In this document: in pieces, positions 7,949-11,133 of the stretch | How positions within the stretch are numbered: position 1 is the first letter of the stretch | Layout of the letters: each line of letters opens with the position of its first letter | Source: Pseudomonadota bacterium | Lineage (GTDB): Bacteria; Pseudomonadota; Alphaproteobacteria; Rhizobiales; Rhizobiaceae | NCBI GenBank assembly: GCA_023387775.1 | Contig: JAEWHN010000307.1 | Coordinates: 1-11,133 of the forward strand | Reading direction: 5' to 3' | Length of the DNA: 11,133 nt | Translations under genes and position numbers: made by a program | The notes under the pieces: model-generated | Database searches by the model: none | What the model was told of the DNA's origin: nothing | Seen by the model: only the letters and a program-made list of their open reading frames with translations

Positions 7949-8872
7949 ATGCTGCTCTATGTCTTCCGGCGGCTTCTCACCGCCATTCCGACGCTCTTCG
8001 TCATCGTGACGCTGGCGTTCTTCCTGATCCGCGTTGCGCCTGGCGGGCCGTTCAACCAGGAACGCGGACTAAGCCCGGAGATCAAGGCCAATCTCGAAGC
8101 CCAGTTCGGCCTCAACGACCCGCTCTGGCAGCAATATCTGAACTATCTCAACAACCTGCTGCACGGCAATTTCGGGCCGAGCTACAATCTGCCTGACTTC
8201 ACAGTCGGCGAATTGTTCGCAAAGGGACTGCCGATCTCGATCCAGCTCGGCGCTTCCGCGCTGACCCTGGCGCTGCTGGTGGGCTGCATTCTGGGCGTCA
8301 TCGCCGCGCTCAACCAGAACAAGGCGGCCGACTACGGGGTCATCGCCATTGCCACCGCCGGCAGCACCATCCCCACCTTCGTGATCGCCCCGGTGATCCA
8401 GCTACTGTTCGGCCTGACCTGGAAGCTACTGCCGATCGGCGGCTGGGGCGACGGGGCGCTGATCAACAAGATTGGCCCGGTGTTGACGCTGGCGCTGCCT
8501 CAGATTGCCATCGTCGCACGGCTGATGCGCGGGTCGATGATAGAATCCATGCGCTCGCACCACATCCGGACCGCCCGCGCGCTGGGCCTTTCCGAATGGT
8601 CGGTGGTGGTCAAGCATGCGCTGCGCGGCGCAGTGCTGCCGATCATCTCCTATGCGGGGCCTGCCGCGGCGGCGTTGCTGACCGGCTCCATCATCGTGGA
8701 GACGATCTTCGCCATTCCCGGCGTGGGCCGCTACTTCGTCGATGCGGCGCTCAACCGCGACTACACGCTGGTGATGGGCACCGTGGTGGTGATCGCGCTT
8801 TTCACCATCGTTTTCAACCTGATCGTCGATCTGCTCTACGCGGTGGTCGATCCGAGGGTGCGCTATGACTGA
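7949..8872 (+). CDS. oppB: Oligopeptide ABC transporter permease OppB
   Basis: This 307-residue inner-membrane permease is one of the two subunits forming the peptide channel. An N-terminal membrane helix (about 9-29) ends in RVAPGGPF, typical of the OppB/DppB group. A periplasmic segment containing FGLNDPLWQQYLNYL follows, then five more hydrophobic segments at roughly 98-120, 131-155, 177-192, 232-254 and 275-299. The cytoplasmic EAA-type coupling loop is TARALGLSEWSVVVKHALRGAVLP (208-231), which docks on the ATPase. IFAIPGVGRYFVDA (253-266) and the DPRVRYD end are also family features. The frame is open from GTG 7904, but I chose ATG 7949 because GGGGAA lies six bases upstream and the conserved MLLYVFRRLL opening starts there. 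The last eight bases overlap oppC, showing translational coupling. Confidence 0.95.
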   Translation: MLLYVFRRLLTAIPTLFVIVTLAFFLIRVAPGGPFNQERGLSPEIKANLEAQFGLNDPLWQQYLNYLNNLLHGNFGPSYNLPDFTVGELFAKGLPISIQLGASALTLALLVGCILGVIAALNQNKAADYGVIAIATAGSTIPTFVIAPVIQLLFGLTWKLLPIGGWGDGALINKIGPVLTLALPQIAIVARLMRGSMIESMRSHHIRTARALGLSEWSVVVKHALRGAVLPIISYAGPAAAALLTGSIIVETIFAIPGVGRYFVDAALNRDYTLVMGTVVVIALFTIVFNLIVDLLYAVVDPRVRYD

Positions 8873-9983
8873 TGTTGCACTCGACGCGCCCATTGCAGGG
8901 CGTTCGTTCTGGGGCGATGCCTGGGCGCGCCTGAAATCCAACAAGGCGGCCATGGTCAGCCTGTTCTACCTGGCCTTCATGGCGATCGTCTGCGTCGCCG
9001 GCCCCTCCCTGGTGCCGCACGAATACACCACGATATATGCGGACTATGTGCGCACGCCGCCCAGCCTGTCGGCCTATCCGAAGGCCGACATGATCGAGAG
9101 TGCGCTGCGCGACGCGGTCAAGCGCATGCGTGTCGATGTCGATGAATGGCACCAGGACGGCGACCGGGTCTTCGTCACGGTGAGTTCGTCGAAGCCGGTC
9201 GATGAGCGCAGCACGCGCTATCTCGACCGCTCCGACACGTTCGACAACACCCGCATCGAAAACAAGTCTGACGACGGGCTGAAGATGACGATGAGCGCGT
9301 CGGTCAAGCAGCAGTATTTCCTGTTTGGCACGGACAATACCGGCCGGGATCTCCTGGCGCGTACCCTGATGGCTGGGCGCGTGTCGCTTGCGATCGGGCT
9401 GCTCGCCGGCATTGTGGCGGTGGCGATCGGCGTGGTCTACGGCTCGGTTGCCGGCTTCACCGGCGGCAAGACCGATGAGGTGATGATGCGCATCGTCGAC
9501 GTGCTCTATTCGCTGCCCTTCATCTTCTTCGTCATCATGCTGGTGGTGTTCTTCGGGCGGAACTTCGTGCTGATGTTCCTGGCGGTGGGGGCGGTGCTGT
9601 GGCTGGACATGGCCCGCATCGTGCGCGGGCAGGCGCTGTCCATCAGGCGGCAGGAATATGTGCAGGCCGCCGAGGCGCTGGGGGTGACGCGACGCGGCAT
9701 CCTGCAGCGGCATATCGTGCCGAACCTGCTCGGCGTGGTGGTCATCTACATGACGCTGCTGGTGCCGCAGGTGATCATTCTGGAAAGCTTCCTGTCGTTC
9801 CTCGGCCTTGGCGTGCAGGAGCCGATGACGAGCTGGGGCGTGCTGATCTCGACAGGCGCCAAGAACATCGGCACCGCCAACTGGCTGCTGCTGTTTCCTG
9901 CCGTGTTCCTGGTTTCCACGCTGTTTGCGTTGAATTTCGTCGGCGATGGCCTGCGCGACGCGCTCGATCCGAAGGACCGTTGA
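8865..9983 (+). CDS. oppC: Oligopeptide ABC transporter permease OppC, with an extended periplasmic insert
   Basis: This 372-residue permease partners OppB. It has a first membrane helix at about 28-49, the FGTDNTGRDLLAR motif (154-166) that precedes the permease core in the OppC/DppC group, and hydrophobic segments at about 173-198, 217-247, 289-313 and 341-361. The EAA coupling loop is AAEALGVTRRGILQRHIVPN (268-287), followed by SFLGLGVQEPMTSWG (311-325). It ends GLRDALDPKDR, the usual family end. It is about 70 residues longer than enterobacterial OppC (302). The excess lies between helix 1 and the GTD motif, about residues 52-150: a hydrophilic, charged segment that should face the periplasm. 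ATG 8865 overlaps the oppB stop by eight bases, with a GAGGGTG site upstream. The ATPase gene starts four bases after its stop. Identity is secure; the insert's job is unknown. Confidence 0.94.
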   Translation: MTDVALDAPIAGRSFWGDAWARLKSNKAAMVSLFYLAFMAIVCVAGPSLVPHEYTTIYADYVRTPPSLSAYPKADMIESALRDAVKRMRVDVDEWHQDGDRVFVTVSSSKPVDERSTRYLDRSDTFDNTRIENKSDDGLKMTMSASVKQQYFLFGTDNTGRDLLARTLMAGRVSLAIGLLAGIVAVAIGVVYGSVAGFTGGKTDEVMMRIVDVLYSLPFIFFVIMLVVFFGRNFVLMFLAVGAVLWLDMARIVRGQALSIRRQEYVQAAEALGVTRRGILQRHIVPNLLGVVVIYMTLLVPQVIILESFLSFLGLGVQEPMTSWGVLISTGAKNIGTANWLLLFPAVFLVSTLFALNFVGDGLRDALDPKDR

Positions 9984-9987
9984 AGCG

Positions 9988-11133
9988 ATGACCAACAACC
10001 AACCCATCCTTGCCGTGAAGGACCTGCGCGTCCGCTTCCGCACGCTCGACGGCCAGGTGGATGCCGTCAAGGGCATCAACCTGCATGTAAATGCCGGCGA
10101 AACGGTCGCTATCGTCGGCGAATCCGGCTCGGGCAAGAGCCAGACCATGATGGCGGCGATGCGCCTTCTGGCCTCCAATGGCGAGGCGAGCGGAACGGTC
10201 GACTATCGCGGCAAGAACCTGCTGGCCCTCGACAAGTCGGAACTGAACGACGTTCGCGGCCGCAAGATCACCATGATCTTCCAGGAGCCGATGACCTCGC
10301 TCGATCCGCTCTACACCATCGGCAACCAACTCATGGAGCCGATCAGGCGACACCGGAAGCTGAGCGCGGCCGAGGCGCGCAAGGAAGCGTTGCGCCTCCT
10401 GGAACTGGTGAAGATCCCCGACCCCGAGCGGCGGATGAAATCCTATCCCTACGAGATGTCGGGCGGCCAGCGCCAGCGCGTCATGATCGCCATGGCGCTG
10501 GCCAACGACCCAGACATCTTGATCGCCGACGAGCCGACAACCGCGCTGGACGTGACCGTGCAGGCGCAGATCCTGACGCTGCTGGCCGACCTGCAACGCC
10601 GACTCGGCATGGCGATCGTGTTCATCACCCACGATCTCGGCATCGTGCGGCGCTTCGCCGACCGTGTCTATGTGATGCGCTCGGGCGAGGTGGTGGAGGA
10701 GGGGCAGGCCGAGGCGCTGTTTGCGGCGCCCAGGCACGACTACACCAAGATGCTGCTTGCGGCCGAGCCGACCGGCCGCAAGGCACCGCCGCCCAGCGGC
10801 GCGCCCGTGCTGCTCGAAGGGCGCAATGTCGAGGTGACGTTCAGGATAGGCGGCGGGTTCCTCGCCGGCCCGCCGCTGATGCTGCGGGCGGTGGATCGTA
10901 TCTCGCTGTCGCTGAAGCGGGGCCAGACCATCGGCATCGTGGGCGAGTCGGGCTCGGGAAAGTCCACGCTGGGGCGCGCGCTGCTGCGCCTGCTGCCGAG
11001 CGAGGGCGCGATCCGGTTCGATCACCGCGACATCTCCGCGGTGGGGCCCGACAAGATGCGCCCGCTGCGACGCGAATTGCAGCTCGTCTTCCAGGACCCG
11101 TTTGGCTCGCTGTCGCCGCGCATGACCATCGGC
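9988..11133 (+). CDS. Fused double ATPase of the peptide ABC transporter (OppD-OppF / YejF type), 3' end missing
   Basis: The frame opens at ATG 9988, four bases after oppC, and stays open for 382 codons to the window edge. It carries two nucleotide-binding domains in one chain. Domain 1 is complete: Walker A GESGSGKS (44-51) followed by QT as in OppD, Q-loop FQEP (Q99), signature MSGGQRQR (157-164), Walker B LIADEP (D181, E182), D-loop ALD (186-188), switch His215. After a short proline-rich linker ([14 protein letters not shown], 247-260), domain 2 starts with a sugar-kinase-like start strand, Walker [10 protein letters not shown] (319-327) and Q-loop FQDP (Q369), then is cut off. In Escherichia coli OppD and OppF are separate, whereas YejF is fused like this. 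Domain 1 lacks the cysteine-bearing tail that follows separate OppD ATPases. It should energise OppBC as an internal pseudo-dimer. All visible catalytic residues are intact. Confidence 0.93.
   Translation, partial: MTNNQPILAVKDLRVRFRTLDGQVDAVKGINLHVNAGETVAIVGESGSGKSQTMMAAMRLLASNGEASGTVDYRGKNLLALDKSELNDVRGRKITMIFQEPMTSLDPLYTIGNQLMEPIRRHRKLSAAEARKEALRLLELVKIPDPERRMKSYPYEMSGGQRQRVMIAMALANDPDILIADEPTTALDVTVQAQILTLLADLQRRLGMAIVFITHDLGIVRRFADRVYVMRSGEVVEEGQAEALFAAPRHDYTKMLLAAEPTGRKAPPPSGAPVLLEGRNVEVTFRIGGGFLAGPPLMLRAVDRISLSLKRGQTIGIVGESGSGKSTLGRALLRLLPSEGAIRFDHRDISAVGPDKMRPLRRELQLVFQDPFGSLSPRMTIG

Noticed and set aside
8814..10178. 454-codon open frame on the minus strand opposite oppC and the ATPase
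   Set aside because: His/Arg/Gln-rich composition and no domain; a shadow of the real plus-strand genes. The same holds for 9775-11025, 6908-7849 and 2669-3655 (plus).

Overview
The window is a GC-rich stretch of bacterial chromosome that looks like an alphaproteobacterium of the Hyphomicrobiales (Rhizobiales), most like Mesorhizobium and its Phyllobacteriaceae relatives. This rests on the character of the proteins (a rhizobial-type phosphoglucomutase, cysQ directly behind an APS-kinase end, an OppC with a long periplasmic insert, a fused OppD-OppF ATPase) and on an intergenic GC-rich palindromic element. It is inference, not a database match. I see no tRNA, rRNA, CRISPR array, insertion sequence or phage gene.

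Layout. Positions 1-964 (+) carry the last 52 codons of an APS kinase domain, overlapped by cysQ: the end of a sulfate-assimilation operon. Positions 965-1305 hold no gene. They contain a 231-bp imperfect palindrome (977-1207) and a rho-independent terminator serving the minus strand (1232-1264). Positions 1306-3613 hold two minus-strand genes: a DegT/DnrJ/EryC1-type sugar aminotransferase and a PfkB-family sugar kinase, probably a fructokinase. The kinase is divergent from pgm (3887-5515, +), separated by a 273-bp shared control region. Pgm converges on a small minus-strand TadE-like membrane protein gene (5582-5974), with a hairpin terminator between them. After a 306-bp AT-richer control region, an oligopeptide ABC-importer operon runs to the end of the window on the plus strand: oppA, oppB, oppC and a fused oppDF gene cut off by the window edge.

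How the genes work together. CysC makes PAPS and CysQ removes PAP, so the left end is sulfate activation and clean-up. The kinase and Pgm feed the hexose-phosphate pool, fructose to fructose-6-P and glucose-6-P to and from glucose-1-P. Glucose-1-P is the entry to nucleotide sugars and glycogen. The aminotransferase acts on such nucleotide sugars, so a shared sugar or surface-glycan theme is plausible but unproven. The opp operon is a complete importer by gene content: a secreted binding protein, two permeases and a double ATPase.

I found no clear undescribed system. The points most worth a second look are the large intergenic palindrome, the lone TadE-like gene with Asp where these proteins have Glu, the periplasmic insert in OppC, and strong hairpins before oppA and between oppA and oppB.
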